Assembly: GCA_013911975.1 (NCBI GenBank)
Contig: JACESF010000008.1
Span: 1 to 64,000 of the forward strand
Direction: 5' to 3'
Source: Hyphomicrobiales bacterium
GTDB taxonomy: Bacteria > Pseudomonadota > Alphaproteobacteria > Rhizobiales > Xanthobacteraceae
Length of the DNA stretch: 64,000 nt
This document shows positions 8,853-17,200 of this stretch, piece after piece. Every line of letters begins with the position of its first letter. The stretch's first letter is position 1. The position numbers were made by a program, and so were the translations under genes. The notes under the pieces were generated by a model. That model saw only the letters and a list, made by a program, of their open reading frames with translations. It ran no database searches and was not told the DNA's origin.

Positions 8853-8997
8853 GGTGTCCCCGGGCGCGACCCGCGCGCCGGGAGGACGATAGGAAAAATA
8901 GCCGGTCCGATAAAGTATCTAGACCGCACGCGGCCCCCAAAACGCCTGTCCGAAACAGAGTCGTCCGGGGCGCCGCGCGGGAGATCCGTCCGCCGGG

Positions 8998-10269
8998 TCA
9001 GGCCCGGCAGGATTCGTCGTAGGCGGTGTAGGCGCGCTGGATGGAGATCTGGTCCGCCAGATATTTGGCGTCGTGCCACACGCCCCAGATGAAGCTGGAG
9101 CCGCGACGCGACTGCCAGGGCAGGCCGAGGAAATAGATGCCCGGCTCGCACGACACGCCGCGCTGGTGGCGCGGCTTTCCGGCGGCGTCGAAGGCATCCA
9201 CCTTCATCCAGCTATAATCCACCGCGAAGCCGGTGGCCCAGATGATGGTGGAGACGCCCGCGGCCTTCAGGTCCAGCGATAGCAGCGGGTTGCGCACGCA
9301 ATCGGCGTCCGGAACCGTCGCGCGGGCCTCCGGGTCCTCCGGCAGGTCCAGGCCGTTACGGGCCACATAGGCGTCCGCTTCGTCCAAGAGGGCGCGGTTG
9401 TTGGTATCGCCGCCGTTCAGGTTCGCCACGAGGTCGGGCGCGAAGCGGATCACGCCGTCAGCATAGGAGGCGGTGAGACCCACGAGCGTCATGCCGTCGG
9501 CCGCGAGGCGGCGGAAATCGATGGTGTGGCCGCCATTGGCGCCGCTCACCGCGATGGTCACATGCTCCTTGCCGGGCTCCTGCGCGGCAGCGTCCCACTT
9601 GCCGAGCACGCCCAGCCACCACACGAAGTCGCGGCCGCGATAGGCGCGGGGCGGGCGGTCATGGGGACCGACGGAGAGATAGACCGTGCGGCCGGCGCGC
9701 AGCAATTCCTCGGCGATCTGCACGCCCGAGGAGCCCGCGCCCACAACCAGCACCGCGCCGTCCGGCAACTGGCCGGGATTGCGATAGCCGGTGGAATGGA
9801 TCTGGAGCACGCCGGCCTCGGCAGGCACCACGGGGGGGATGATGGGCTTCTGGAACGGGCCGGTGGCGGCCACCACGCGCTTCGCCTCGATGACGCCGTT
9901 CGAGGTCTCCACCCGGAAGCCGGGACGGCCGGGGAGACGCTCCAGCTTCGTCACCTCGACGCCGCAGCGGATGGGGGCCGCGATCTTCTCGGCATAGGCC
10001 ACGAAATAATCCGCCACCTGCTCCTTGGCCGGGAAATCGTCCGGGCCGATGGCGGCGTTGAAGTCTGTGAAGGTGAGGCCGGGGAAGCGGTCGTGCCAGG
10101 CGGGGCCGTTGGCCACCAGCGAATCCCACCGCTCCGAGCGCCAGCGCTCGGCGATCCGGCTGCGCTCCAGGACGAGATGCGGCACGCCGGCCTTGCCCAG
10201 ATGCTCGCTCATGGCCAGACCGGCCTGCCCGGCGCCGATGACCAGCGTGTCGATCGTCTCAACTGACAT
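8998..10269 (-). CDS. FAD/NADPH-dependent flavin monooxygenase (CzcO/FMO-like)
   Basis: A 423-residue two-dinucleotide-binding flavoprotein. GAGQAGLAMSEHLG at residues 13-26 binds FAD and VVGAGSSGVQIAEELL near 180 binds NADPH. IIWATGF near 353 matches the FATGY-type motif of class B flavin monooxygenases, and the region QIHSTGYRNP replaces the FMO/BVMO fingerprint in a degenerate form. Such enzymes oxygenate N, S or ketone groups, and some convert amines to oximes. Given the oxd and nitrilase genes nearby, amine N-oxygenation is attractive but unproven. Other options are a YUCCA-like decarboxylating monooxygenase or an uncharacterised CzcO-like oxidoreductase. Confidence 0.8.
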   Translation of the reverse strand: MSVETIDTLVIGAGQAGLAMSEHLGKAGVPHLVLERSRIAERWRSERWDSLVANGPAWHDRFPGLTFTDFNAAIGPDDFPAKEQVADYFVAYAEKIAAPIRCGVEVTKLERLPGRPGFRVETSNGVIEAKRVVAATGPFQKPIIPPVVPAEAGVLQIHSTGYRNPGQLPDGAVLVVGAGSSGVQIAEELLRAGRTVYLSVGPHDRPPRAYRGRDFVWWLGVLGKWDAAAQEPGKEHVTIAVSGANGGHTIDFRRLAADGMTLVGLTASYADGVIRFAPDLVANLNGGDTNNRALLDEADAYVARNGLDLPEDPEARATVPDADCVRNPLLSLDLKAAGVSTIIWATGFAVDYSWMKVDAFDAAGKPRHQRGVSCEPGIYFLGLPWQSRRGSSFIWGVWHDAKYLADQISIQRAYTAYDESCRA

Positions 10270-10360
10270 ATTCGGTCCCTTTTCTGGCGTGTCCGGCGCC
10301 GGATTCGGCTTTCGCCGAAGACTTCGTTTTCAACCTAGGGGCAGGACTTGCATCGTTAAA

Positions 10361-10417
10361 TAATTAAACGAATTAGCATTGCTTAGAAAATATTGAAGTA
10401 CACATCGGAATATTGAA
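10361..10417. promoter_or_regulatory. AT-rich control region upstream of the flavin monooxygenase gene
   Basis: An AT-rich island in otherwise GC-rich DNA about 90-150 bp upstream of the monooxygenase start. It contains an inverted repeat TAATT-AAACG-AATTA (10361-10375) and a 9-bp direct repeat AATATTGAA at 10389 and 10409, exactly 20 bp apart. Direct repeats two helical turns apart are typical of regulator binding. No matching gene lies on the plus strand, so it most likely serves the minus-strand monooxygenase. Operator function is inferred. Confidence 0.45.
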
Positions 10418-10521
10418 CGAAACCCGTGCCTTCACGACGCGCCGAGGCAATATGCGAAGGCGCCGCCCCGCGAACACGCCGCCTTTCGGCGGGCGTGGTC
10501 TTGGGCGTTGCGCAAAGGTAA

Positions 10522-10557
10522 GCGGGCGGCGGGCGCGGGGAAGCGCCCGCCGCTCGC
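10522..10557 (-). terminator. Strong hairpin directly after the second binding-protein gene
   Basis: A 14-bp stem with one G-T wobble (GCGGGCGGCGGGCG against CGCCCGCCGCTCGC) and an 8-nt loop begins 3 nt beyond the minus-strand stop codon at 10560. There is no T-run, as is frequent in GC-rich genomes, so it may be a terminator or a 3'-end-protecting structure. Confidence 0.55.
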
Positions 10558-10559
10558 CA

Positions 10560-11717
10560 TCACTGGCGGGTGGTCCAGGCGCCGTCCTTCACTTCGCGCA
10601 GCTCAAGCACCACTTCGCGCTTGGTCTGGCCGTTCTCGTCGAAGGTGGTGCGGCCCATGGCGCCGTCGAAGTCGATGGCGCGGATGGCCTTGGCGATGGC
10701 GGCCTTGTCCGTGGTGCCGGCGGTCTTCAGCGCCTGGATGATGATGTTCGTCGCGTCATAGGCGTTCTTCGTGTAGGAGCCCACCGGCTCGGCGAAGTTC
10801 GCGGCCTGGTAGGCCTTGGTCATGGCGTCCAGCTTCGGGTTGCCCACTTCCTTGGCGATGCCGGAAATGGTGCCGTTGGCAGCCGGGCCGGCGATCTTCA
10901 GGAACTCGCTGTCATAGAAGCCGTCCACGCCGATCATGGGCTGGCTCATGCCGAGTTGCACCATCTGCTGGCGCACCAGGCCGGCTTCCGCCACCACGCC
11001 GCCGAAATAGATGGCGTCGGGAGTGGTGCCCTTGATCTTGGTGAGGAGGGCGCGGAAGTCGGTGGTGCCCACAGGCGCGCTCTCGGCCGCGACGATGGTG
11101 CCGCCCGCCGCCTCGAAGAACTTGCGGAAATTGTCGGTGTTGGCCACGCCGTAATCGCTGGTGTCGGACACGATGGCGATGCGCTTGCCGATGTTCGCGG
11201 CGGCCCACTTGGCCAGCGGGGCGTTGGTGTTCACGAGCGTGGTCACCACGCGCGAGACCATGGGGTTATTCTTCTCGGTGATCTTCGGGCTGATCGCGCC
11301 CCACACCACGAACGGCACGTTGGCGCGGCTGAACACCGGGATGGTGGCGAGCGCGACGCCGCTGTTCCAGTGGCCGGTGGCCGCGACCACCTTCGGGTCG
11401 TTGGTGAGCTTCAGGGCGGCGGCGACGCCGGTCTGCGGGTTGGCGGCGTCATCGAGGATGACCGGCTCGATCTTGAAGGGCAGGCCGCCGGACGCGTTGG
11501 CCTGGTCGATGGCGAGCTGGAAGCCGTTGCGCGCCGCGATGCCCTGCTGGGCATTGCCGCCGCTCAGCGGGCCGATGAAGCCGATCTTCACGGTCTCCTG
11601 CGCGTGCGCGGGGAGAGCGGAGCCGAAGCTCGCGACGGCGAGGGCGCCCGCGAACGCGGCGAGGCCCAGGGAAAAGGTGCGGCGGTGCGTCAGCCGCTCG
11701 GCGGGCGTGAGGGCCAT
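10560..11717 (-). CDS. ABC transporter substrate-binding protein (LivK type), divergent from its transporter operon
   Basis: A 385-residue periplasmic binding protein. The N-terminus has a basic stretch with two arginines (HRRTFSLGL), a hydrophobic core and cleavage after AHA before QETVKIGFIGPLSGG. The mature start is like that of the binding protein at 1374. The start at 11717 was chosen because it supplies the signal peptide; an open frame continues 62 codons further but is not family-like. The gene reads away from the livH-livM-livG-livF set at 12013-15602 across a 295-bp shared control region, so it is the likely receptor for that transporter. The ligand is unknown; the linked deacylase suggests an N-acylated or cyclic amino compound (inference). 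Confidence 0.88.
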   Translation of the reverse strand: MALTPAERLTHRRTFSLGLAAFAGALAVASFGSALPAHAQETVKIGFIGPLSGGNAQQGIAARNGFQLAIDQANASGGLPFKIEPVILDDAANPQTGVAAALKLTNDPKVVAATGHWNSGVALATIPVFSRANVPFVVWGAISPKITEKNNPMVSRVVTTLVNTNAPLAKWAAANIGKRIAIVSDTSDYGVANTDNFRKFFEAAGGTIVAAESAPVGTTDFRALLTKIKGTTPDAIYFGGVVAEAGLVRQQMVQLGMSQPMIGVDGFYDSEFLKIAGPAANGTISGIAKEVGNPKLDAMTKAYQAANFAEPVGSYTKNAYDATNIIIQALKTAGTTDKAAIAKAIRAIDFDGAMGRTTFDENGQTKREVVLELREVKDGAWTTRQ

Positions 11718-12012
11718 GATGTCGTAACTCCTCTGGACCGGCCTTGAGGCGGCCATGCGTGGTTGGTCGGGAGGCCGGAGCATCCCACGGGAGAAGTCTG
11801 AACCCGCCCGCAGCGGGAGGAAAATCGGAACTTCTGAACCTTTGACGTTGGATTTTCCGAACCAAGGCCGGGCGCGCCTGACGTTGGGGACGCGGCAGCG
11901 CACTTCAAAACATCGGACCCATTGATTTGGAAAAAACTATTCTGAACGAAGGCTGCTTTGGGGCACATTCGCGCGATGGGCTAACGAAAGCAGAGCCAGA
12001 AAGAGGCCGTAC
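11718..12012. promoter_or_regulatory. Divergent promoter region between binding protein and permease operon
   Basis: A 295-bp gap separates the starts of the minus-strand binding-protein gene and the plus-strand livH. No gene is seen in it. The half nearest livH (about 11905-11960) is clearly more AT-rich than the surroundings, with an A-run near 11930. Promoters for both directions must lie here. No convincing sigma-70 or sigma-54 element could be fixed by eye. The LysR gene at the end of the operon (17941) is a candidate regulator. Confidence 0.5.
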
Positions 12013-12930
12013 GTGAGTGAACTCTTCTTCCAGCAGATCCTCAACTGGATAACATTGGGAAGCATTTACGCGCTTATCGCGGTCGGCTTCAGCCTGCTTT
12101 TCGGCGTCCTCAACATCATCCACTTCTCCCATGGCGATGTCTCCCTGCTGGGGCCGTTCCTGGCGCTCGCCGTTGTTTCCGCCATCGGTACGGCGCTGGG
12201 CGACGCGAACTCGCTCATGGCGCTTCTTCTTGCCCTGGTGGTGGCGATCGCGCTCACGGGGGTCATCGGCATCCTGCTGGATCTCGTGGTGATCCAGCGC
12301 TTCCGCAAGGCGCCCGCCATGATGGCCCTGGTGGCCACCGTGGCGCTGGGCATCGTGCTGCGCGAGCTGATCCGCCACCTCTTCCCCAATGGCAGCAATC
12401 CCCACGCCTTCCCGCGCCTCGTGGACGGCGAGGTGGTGGTGGGCGGCTTCCCCATTCCGGTGTTCAGCCTCACGGTCATCGCGGTATCCGCGCTGTCCGT
12501 GTGCGCCCTGTTCTACATGCTGAACAACACCCGCCTCGGCCTGCACATCAAGGCGGTGTCGCAGGATCGCGACGCGGCCCGGCTCATGGCCATCAGCCCC
12601 GGCCGCATCTTCCGCGCCACCTTCTTCGTCGCCTCCGCCATCGGCGCGGTGGGCGGCTTGTTCTTCTCCTCCTATGCCGGCATGGCGCGCTTCGATTTCA
12701 GCATCGACGTGGGCCTCATCGGCTTCTCGGCGGCGGTGGTCGGCGGGCTCGGCTCCATGCCGGGCGCCATCATCGGCAGCCTGCTCATCGCGGGGCTCGA
12801 CACGCTGGTGCAGGCGACGGTGCCGAACGGCGCGTCCTACCGCCTCGTCTTCGTGTTCCTGCTGGTCATCGGCGTGCTGGTGTTCCGCCCCTCGGGCCTG
12901 CTGGGCCGCACCCTGGTGGAGAAGGTGTGA
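12013..12930 (+). CDS. livH: Branched-chain-type ABC permease, LivH family (second system)
   Basis: A 305-residue permease starting at GTG 12013 with the LivH signature ITLGSIYALIAVGFSLLFGVLNIIHFSHGDVS. It aligns along its length with the permease at 2688, including LREL/EVIRLxPNGxNPxxFP and FSAAVVGGLGS-type blocks, so the two transporters are paralogous. Its stop overlaps the ATG of the next gene (TGATG), indicating translational coupling. It probably forms the pore with the LivM protein encoded next. Confidence 0.88.
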   Translation: MSELFFQQILNWITLGSIYALIAVGFSLLFGVLNIIHFSHGDVSLLGPFLALAVVSAIGTALGDANSLMALLLALVVAIALTGVIGILLDLVVIQRFRKAPAMMALVATVALGIVLRELIRHLFPNGSNPHAFPRLVDGEVVVGGFPIPVFSLTVIAVSALSVCALFYMLNNTRLGLHIKAVSQDRDAARLMAISPGRIFRATFFVASAIGAVGGLFFSSYAGMARFDFSIDVGLIGFSAAVVGGLGSMPGAIIGSLLIAGLDTLVQATVPNGASYRLVFVFLLVIGVLVFRPSGLLGRTLVEKV

Positions 12931-14102
12931 TGGCGCACGCGGCCTCCCCCTCCGCCTCGGGCAATCCGGTGTCCGGCATGCTCACCGTCATCGCCGTGCA
13001 GGTGGCGGGCGCGCTCTATCTGCGCCAGTTCCTGCTCATCGACGACTGGCGCTTCGTGCTCGGCCTGCTGGCGCTGTTCGCGGCCGTGCTGGTGTTCCTG
13101 GAGCGCGTGCCCTCCGTGGAGACGCGCATCGAGGCGGCCTTCGCCCGCCATTCGCGCCTCGCCTTGCTGCTGGGCATCGTGCTGGTCCTGGGCTTTCCCT
13201 TCGTTCTGGAGGGCAACACCTATGCGCTGCACCTGTGCGTCATCTCCATGCTCTATGCGGTGCTCGCGCTGGCGCTGAACTTCCAGCTCGGTAGCGCCAA
13301 TATCCCGAACTTCGCCACCGGCGCCTCCTACGGCATCGGGGCCTATGCCTCGGCGCTGCTGGCGTTGAATTTCGGGGTGAGCTTCTGGCTGGCGCTGCCC
13401 GCCGCCGCCGTGGTGGCCACCATCTTCGGCTTCCTGCTGGGCATCCCGTCCATGCGCACGCGGGACAGCTACCTCGCCCTCGTGACCATCGCGTTCGGCG
13501 TGGTGGTGCACCAGCTTCTGAACAATCTGGAATTCACCGGCGGCCCCAACGGCCTCGTGGGCATTCCCGTGCCGGAACTGTTCGGCCATGCCTTCAGCGA
13601 TCCGCTGGTCATTCTCGGCCATTCGCTGCCGCCGCAGGCGAACTTCTATTATCTGTCGGCGCTGCTGGTGTTTATCTCCATCGTGTTCGCCGAGCGCCTG
13701 CATGATTCCCGCGTGGGCCTCGCTTGGAACGCGCTCCGGGCCGATGAACTGGCGGCGCGCTGCCAGGGCATCAACGTCACCTGGTACAAGGTGCTGGCCT
13801 TCGCGGTGGATGCGTTCCTCGCGGGCTTCGCGGGCACCATCTACGCCTTCTATGTGGGCTTCATCTCGCCCGACAATTTCACCTTCCTCGTCTCCGTCAC
13901 CATCATGACCATGGTGATCGCCGGGGGCATGGACAACATCCTGGGCGTCATCGTGGGCGCCTTCCTGCTGACCATGCTGCCCGAGAAGCTCAGGGCCTTC
14001 TCCGACTACCGGATCCTGTTCTTCGGCGTCACCGTCATCCTGTTCCTGATGATCCGGCCCCAGGGCCTCTTCCCCCAGCGCCTGCGACGCTACGGAGGCT
14101 GA
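12930..14102 (+). CDS. livM: Branched-chain-type ABC permease, LivM family (second system)
   Basis: A 390-residue polytopic permease. It starts at ATG 12930, overlapping the livH stop; a longer in-phase frame upstream is a shadow of livH. The LivM core is present (ALNFQLGSANIPNFATGASYGIGAYASALL; SYLALVTIAFGVVVHQLL; a C-terminal IIVGAFLLTMLPEKL block). An N-terminal extension of about 90 residues carries extra membrane segments, as in the first system. It is followed 2 nt later by livG. Confidence 0.88.
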   Translation: MAHAASPSASGNPVSGMLTVIAVQVAGALYLRQFLLIDDWRFVLGLLALFAAVLVFLERVPSVETRIEAAFARHSRLALLLGIVLVLGFPFVLEGNTYALHLCVISMLYAVLALALNFQLGSANIPNFATGASYGIGAYASALLALNFGVSFWLALPAAAVVATIFGFLLGIPSMRTRDSYLALVTIAFGVVVHQLLNNLEFTGGPNGLVGIPVPELFGHAFSDPLVILGHSLPPQANFYYLSALLVFISIVFAERLHDSRVGLAWNALRADELAARCQGINVTWYKVLAFAVDAFLAGFAGTIYAFYVGFISPDNFTFLVSVTIMTMVIAGGMDNILGVIVGAFLLTMLPEKLRAFSDYRILFFGVTVILFLMIRPQGLFPQRLRRYGG

Positions 14103-14104
14103 CC

Positions 14105-14917
14105 ATGGGCATTTCCGCATCCTCCCCCACCGTCCTGGAGGGCGAGAACCTCACCATGCGCTTCGGCGGCCTCGTCGCCATGGCGGAGGTGGCGTTCACC
14201 CTCAAGCGCGGCGAGATCCTCGGCATCATCGGCCCCAACGGCGCGGGCAAGTCCACGCTGCTCAACATCATCACGGGCATCTACATCCCCTCCTCGGGGG
14301 AGGTGCGCCTGGAAGGCCAGCGGCTCAACGGCGTGCCCGCCCACAGGATCGTGGCGCGGGGCATCGCCCGCACCTTCCAGTCGAGCCGCCTGTTCGGGGA
14401 CCTGAGCGTCCTCGACAACGTGGTGATCGGCCGCCACACCCACACCAAGGCGGGCGTGTTCGACGCCATCTTCCGGCGCGGGCGGGCGAAGGCCGAGCTT
14501 GAGGCCGCCGCCGCCCATGCGGAGGGGCTGCTGAAAAGCGTCTCACGCGGCCTCTATGACCAGCGCCACCGCCCGGCGGGCGAACTGGCCCAGGCCGACC
14601 GCCGCCGCCTGGAGATCGCCCGCGCGCTCGCCACCGATCCCAAGGTGCTGCTGCTGGACGAGCCGTCCTCCGGCATGGACGACGCGGACACGGACGCGCT
14701 GATGGACGACATCCGCGCCGTGTGCGCCCAGCGCCCGGACCTCGCGCTCATGATCATCGAGCACGACATGCGCCTCGTCGCGAGCCTGCCGCACCGCGTG
14801 ATGGTGCTGGACTATGGGCAGAAGCTCGCCGACGGGCCCTATGAGGAGATCCGCAAGATCCCGCGGGTCCAGGAAGCCTATCTCGGACGCAAGGCGACGC
14901 AGCATGCTGGAGCTTGA
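14105..14917 (+). CDS. livG: Branched-chain-type ABC ATPase, LivG family (second system)
   Basis: A 270-residue ATPase with Walker A GPNGAGKST, Walker B KVLLLDEPSSGMD and the H-loop IIEHDM. As in the first LivG of this window, the LSGGQ signature is missing and the segment reads ELAQADRRRLEIARAL. The shared loss in two paralogous transporters points to a distinct LIV subfamily. The 3' end overlaps livF by 14 nt. Confidence 0.88.
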   Translation: MGISASSPTVLEGENLTMRFGGLVAMAEVAFTLKRGEILGIIGPNGAGKSTLLNIITGIYIPSSGEVRLEGQRLNGVPAHRIVARGIARTFQSSRLFGDLSVLDNVVIGRHTHTKAGVFDAIFRRGRAKAELEAAAAHAEGLLKSVSRGLYDQRHRPAGELAQADRRRLEIARALATDPKVLLLDEPSSGMDDADTDALMDDIRAVCAQRPDLALMIIEHDMRLVASLPHRVMVLDYGQKLADGPYEEIRKIPRVQEAYLGRKATQHAGA

Positions 14918-15602
14918 GAAGGTCGATACCGACTACGGCGTCGTCGCCATGCTGCGCGACGTCTCGTTCAAGGTGTCGGCCGGTGAACTGGTCTGCATCC
15001 TCGGCCCCAACGGGGCGGGGAAGACCACCACCTTCCGCGCCATTTCGGGCCTGCTGCCGCTCTCCGGCGGCTCCGTCCGCATCATGGGCCAGGACCTCGC
15101 CCGCACGCGGACCGAGGCGCTGAGCGCGCTCGGCATCGGCTTCGTGCCGGAGGGCCGCCGCCTGTTCGCGGACGTGAGCGTGCGCGACAATATCCGCCTG
15201 GGCTTCGAGGCCCAGAAGGGGCAGGGGCGCTTCTCCGACAAGCTGGACGGCATGCTGGACCTGTTCCCCCGCGTGCGCGAGCGCATCAACCAGCGCGCGG
15301 GCACGCTGTCGGGCGGCGAGCAGGCCATGGTGGCCCTGGCGCGCGCGCTCATCGGCGAGCCGAAGCTCGTCATCATGGACGAGCCGTCCCTCGGCCTCTC
15401 GCCCAAGCTCATCGACGAGTATTTCGACACGGTGGCCGAGATCAACCGGCGCGGCACCACGGTCCTGCTCATCGAGCAGAATGCGGAGACCGCGCTCTCC
15501 ATCGCCCATCGCGGCATCATGCTGGTGAAGGGGCGCGTCGTGGCCACCGGCAACGCGGCCGAGCTTCTGGCGAACGACGCCGTTCGCCACCTCTACCTAT
15601 GA
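14904..15602 (+). CDS. livF: Branched-chain-type ABC ATPase, LivF family (second system)
   Basis: A 232-residue ATPase with Walker A GPNGAGKTT, signature TLSGGEQAMVALARALIG, Walker B LVIMDEPSLGLSP and LLIEQN. The start at 14904 (MLELEKVDTDYG) matches the usual LivF N-terminus; the 30 codons upstream lie within livG and are not family-like. The stop overlaps the start of the deacylase gene (ATGA), so transporter and enzyme are translationally coupled. Confidence 0.9.
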   Translation: MLELEKVDTDYGVVAMLRDVSFKVSAGELVCILGPNGAGKTTTFRAISGLLPLSGGSVRIMGQDLARTRTEALSALGIGFVPEGRRLFADVSVRDNIRLGFEAQKGQGRFSDKLDGMLDLFPRVRERINQRAGTLSGGEQAMVALARALIGEPKLVIMDEPSLGLSPKLIDEYFDTVAEINRRGTTVLLIEQNAETALSIAHRGIMLVKGRVVATGNAAELLANDAVRHLYL

Positions 15603-16765
15603 AAACGCTCGAAATCCTCGACCGGCTCATCGCCTTTCCCACGGTGAGCCGCGACCCCAACCGCGAGCTGATCGCCTTCGTGGCGGACCTGCTCGCGGCG
15701 CATGGCGTCGCCAGCGAGATCATCGCCACGCCGGACGGGCGCAAGGCCAATCTCTACGCCACCATCGGGCCGACGGACCGGCCCGGCATCCTCCTCTCCG
15801 GCCATACGGACGTGGTGCCGGTGGACGGGCAGGCGTGGAGTGCCGATCCCTTCCGCCTGCGCGTCGCGGACGGGCGCGCCTATGGGCGCGGGGCGGCGGA
15901 CATGAAGGGTTTTCTCGCCTGCGCGCTGGCGCTGGCGCAGCGGGCCGCGGCACAGGACCTGGCCGTGCCGCTCCATCTCGCCTTCAGCCATGACGAGGAA
16001 GTGGGGTGCCTCGGCGTGCGCTCGCTCATCGAGCGGCTGGCGCAGGTGCCGATCCGCCCGCGCATGTGCATCATCGGCGAGCCCACCTCCATGCGCATCG
16101 CCACCGGCCACAAGGGCAAGCTCGCCGCCCGGGCCACCTGCTGCGGCGTGGAGGGGCATTCCGCGCTCGCGCCCAAGGCGCTCAACGCCATCCATCTCGC
16201 CTGCGACTTCGTGGGCGTGCTGCGCGCCGGACAGGAGCGCCTCGCCGCGCAGGGGCCGCGCGATGACGATTACGACATCCCCTACACCACGCTCCATGCG
16301 GGCGTGATCGCGGGCGGCACCGCGCTCAACATCGTGCCGAACCGCTGCACCGTGGATTTCGAGATCCGCAACGTGGCGCAGGACGACGCGTCCGCCATCC
16401 TCAGGGGACTGATGGACGAGGCGGCGCTTCTGGTGGCGGCGCGGCGGGTTGAGTTTCCCCAGGCCGACATCGCCGTGGACGTGGTGAATGCCTATCCCGG
16501 CCTCGCCACCCCCCCCGACGCGGAAGTGGTGTCCTTCGTCCGGGCGCTGGTGGAGGACCCGACCACCTTCAAGGTGGCCTTCGGCACCGAGGGCGGGCTG
16601 TTCGACGGCGCGCTCGCCATTCCCACCGTGGTCTGCGGCCCGGGCTCCATGGACCAGGGCCACAAGCCGGACGAGTTCGTGGCGCTGGACCAGCTCGCCG
16701 CCTGCGACCGGATGATGGACCGCCTCCTGGCGCGCCTGTCCGCCGGGCCTTCCCCTTCACTCTGA
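15599..16765 (+). CDS. M20 metallopeptidase, ArgE/acetylornithine deacetylase-like
   Basis: A 388-residue M20-family amidohydrolase. The metal site is visible: LLSGHTDVVP (His), YGRGAADMKGF (bridging Asp), HDEEVGC (catalytic and metal Glu), GEPTSM, and a late His in MDQGHKPDEF. The closest named family is ArgE, which hydrolyses N-acetylornithine. However, the gene is coupled to a transporter (ATGA overlap with livF) and followed by Rid and DUF1028 genes rather than arginine genes. A catabolic deacylase for the imported compound is therefore more likely. The ArgE label describes similarity, not proven substrate. Confidence 0.85.
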   Translation: MKTLEILDRLIAFPTVSRDPNRELIAFVADLLAAHGVASEIIATPDGRKANLYATIGPTDRPGILLSGHTDVVPVDGQAWSADPFRLRVADGRAYGRGAADMKGFLACALALAQRAAAQDLAVPLHLAFSHDEEVGCLGVRSLIERLAQVPIRPRMCIIGEPTSMRIATGHKGKLAARATCCGVEGHSALAPKALNAIHLACDFVGVLRAGQERLAAQGPRDDDYDIPYTTLHAGVIAGGTALNIVPNRCTVDFEIRNVAQDDASAILRGLMDEAALLVAARRVEFPQADIAVDVVNAYPGLATPPDAEVVSFVRALVEDPTTFKVAFGTEGGLFDGALAIPTVVCGPGSMDQGHKPDEFVALDQLAACDRMMDRLLARLSAGPSPSL

Positions 16766-16774
16766 GGTAACGCC

Positions 16775-17188
16775 ATGATCCACAAGCGTATCCGCCCGTT
16801 CAACACCGCCAAGACCTATCCCGAGCAGAAGCTGGACAACGACCTCGCCCAGGCGGTCGTGGCGCGCGGCACCACCATCTTCCTGCGCGGCCAGTGCCCG
16901 CAGGACCTGGACACGGCGGTGGACGTGGGCATCGGCGATCCCGTCGCCCAGACCCACAAGGTGATGCAGAACATCCGCCAGCTCGTCGAGGAGTCCGGCG
17001 GAACCATGGAGCATGTGTGCAAGCTGGTGGTCTATCTCACCGACGTGCGCCACCGCGAGCCGGTCTACCGCACCATGGGCGAGTACATCAAAGGCGTGCA
17101 CCCGGTCTGCACCGGCCTCGTGGTGGTGGCGCTGGCGCGGCCCACCTGGCTGGTGGAGATCGACGCCACCGCCGTCATCCCCGACTGA
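16775..17188 (+). CDS. Rid/YjgF/UK114-family protein
   Basis: A 137-residue Rid-family protein. The conserved arginine equivalent to RidA Arg105 is Arg122 in LARPTWLVEIDATAV. The loop between it and the following Glu is shorter than in canonical RidA, so it belongs to a divergent Rid subgroup. RidA hydrolyses reactive enamine/imine intermediates to ketoacids and ammonia; divergent members often act in specific catabolic pathways. It starts 9 bp after the deacylase stop and precedes the DUF1028 gene, and its role is probably in the same pathway. Confidence 0.85.
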   Translation: MIHKRIRPFNTAKTYPEQKLDNDLAQAVVARGTTIFLRGQCPQDLDTAVDVGIGDPVAQTHKVMQNIRQLVEESGGTMEHVCKLVVYLTDVRHREPVYRTMGEYIKGVHPVCTGLVVVALARPTWLVEIDATAVIPD

Positions 17189-17200
17189 GCGGAGCCCGGC

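Noticed and set aside
10338..10351. Sigma-54 promoter (GG N10 GC with TTGC)
   Set aside because: Spacing fits, but the -24 element is poor and it points along the plus strand where no gene begins, away from the monooxygenase gene.
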